41,176 bases of DNA, taken from positions 1 to 41,176 of the forward strand of contig CAMDLK010000009.1 of NCBI GenBank assembly GCA_945901725.1, written 5' to 3'. The notes beneath the pieces were generated by a model. The model was not told where the DNA came from. It did no database searches and saw only the letters and a program-made list of their open reading frames with translations. Positions 40,929 through 41,176 of the stretch are shown here, piece after piece. This DNA is from Bifidobacterium breve (GTDB lineage: Bacteria > Actinomycetota > Acidimicrobiia > Acidimicrobiales > Ilumatobacteraceae). The position numbers and the translations under genes are program-made. Numbering within the stretch: the stretch's first letter is position 1; every line of letters begins with the position of its first letter.

Positions 40929-41176
40929 CCTTTAGCGCCTGAAACTTTGATGTCTTTGAAAGGAGACACGGAATCAATTCCCATGTCTTTTGGAAGACCA
41001 AGCACGCGCTCACCAACGATGTTGCGCATCACTTCGTCTGAACCACCGGCAATACGAAGGCCAGGTGCGCCAAGAACGAAGTTTGACCATGCGTAGGTGC
41101 CCCACTCGCCGCTGTCTGCGATGAGCTTTGGTCCGAGAACATGTGACACGAACTTCACAAGACGAGCTTGGTTGTT
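40925..41176 (-). CDS. C-terminal fragment of an acyl-CoA dehydrogenase, cut by the right window edge
   Basis: The last 83 residues of a minus-strand gene are visible, beginning N-N-Q-A-R-L at the edge. The segment L-R-I-A-G-G-S-D-E-V-M-R-N-I-V-G-E-R-V-L-G-L-P resembles the C-terminal FAD- and substrate-contact region of FadE-type acyl-CoA dehydrogenases, after the W-S-N-F-V stretch. It differs from mcd and probably serves fatty-acid or sterol degradation. The full gene cannot be judged. Confidence 0.88.
   Translation of the reverse strand, partial: NNQARLVKFVSHVLGPKLIADSGEWGTYAWSNFVLGAPGLRIAGGSDEVMRNIVGERVLGLPKDMGIDSVSPFKDIKVSGAKG

Overview
The window looks like a compact chromosome segment from a free-living actinobacterium, most likely of the Acidimicrobiia or a related deep lineage, with mid-range GC by eye. 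Supporting this are PafB/PafC-type WYL regulators, a coenzyme F420 gene (cofC), a mycothiol-dependent-type DinB-fold protein, an HU protein with a separate lysine/alanine-rich partner, a tiny bL37-like ribosomal protein and a MauE/DoxX-like protein. The genus cannot be fixed from the sequence alone. I find no prophage, insertion sequence, integron or CRISPR array. I support 50 protein genes (two cut by the window edges) and one tRNA-Leu(UAA).

Layout. 1-9400: an eIF2B-like protein and a dienelactone hydrolase, then genes matching four steps of the ethylmalonyl-CoA pathway (CitE-like/Mcl2, malyl-CoA lyase, methylsuccinyl-CoA dehydrogenase, MaoC-like mesaconyl-CoA hydratase candidate). A VapBC toxin-antitoxin pair, a HAD phosphatase, a serine hydrolase and a flippase-like membrane protein are interspersed. 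9365-18935: MutY, an epoxide-hydrolase-like enzyme, a metallo-beta-lactamase-fold enzyme, a flavin reductase, MauE-like, oligopeptidase B-like, ferredoxin, an HxlR regulator, a secreted HNH protein, the bL37-like protein, a VOC protein, an Fe-S PD-(D/E)XK nuclease and an unknown. 18946-27182: tRNA-Leu, an N-succinylamino acid racemase/OSBS with an M20 peptidase, E. coli-type ArgG, a GT2 glycosyltransferase, an L,D-transpeptidase, Ppx/GppA and BioY. 27216-33787: TetR, Pgi, PafB-PafC, an exonuclease, a limonene-epoxide-hydrolase-like protein and PIN-PhoH. 33788-34420 is the only long gap; it is AT-rich with repeats and sits upstream of HU and the Lys/Ala protein. 35092-41176: a DinB-like protein, PIG-L, CofC, GpsA with an unknown partner, a MOSC fusion, RNase HII and an acyl-CoA dehydrogenase fragment.

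The strongest pattern is in gene expression. At 27 of the 50 genes a hexamer of form TANNNT (often TAGCGT, TACCGT or TAGCCT) lies 6-9 bases before the start codon. That is the spacing of a -10 box whose transcript begins at or next to the start codon, so most first genes appear to be leaderless. Clear Shine-Dalgarno sites are mostly limited to a few leadered genes (HU, the racemase behind the tRNA, the dienelactone hydrolase, the CitE-like gene). Convergent genes meet stop-to-stop with little or no gap, and divergent genes share short, sometimes overlapping promoters.
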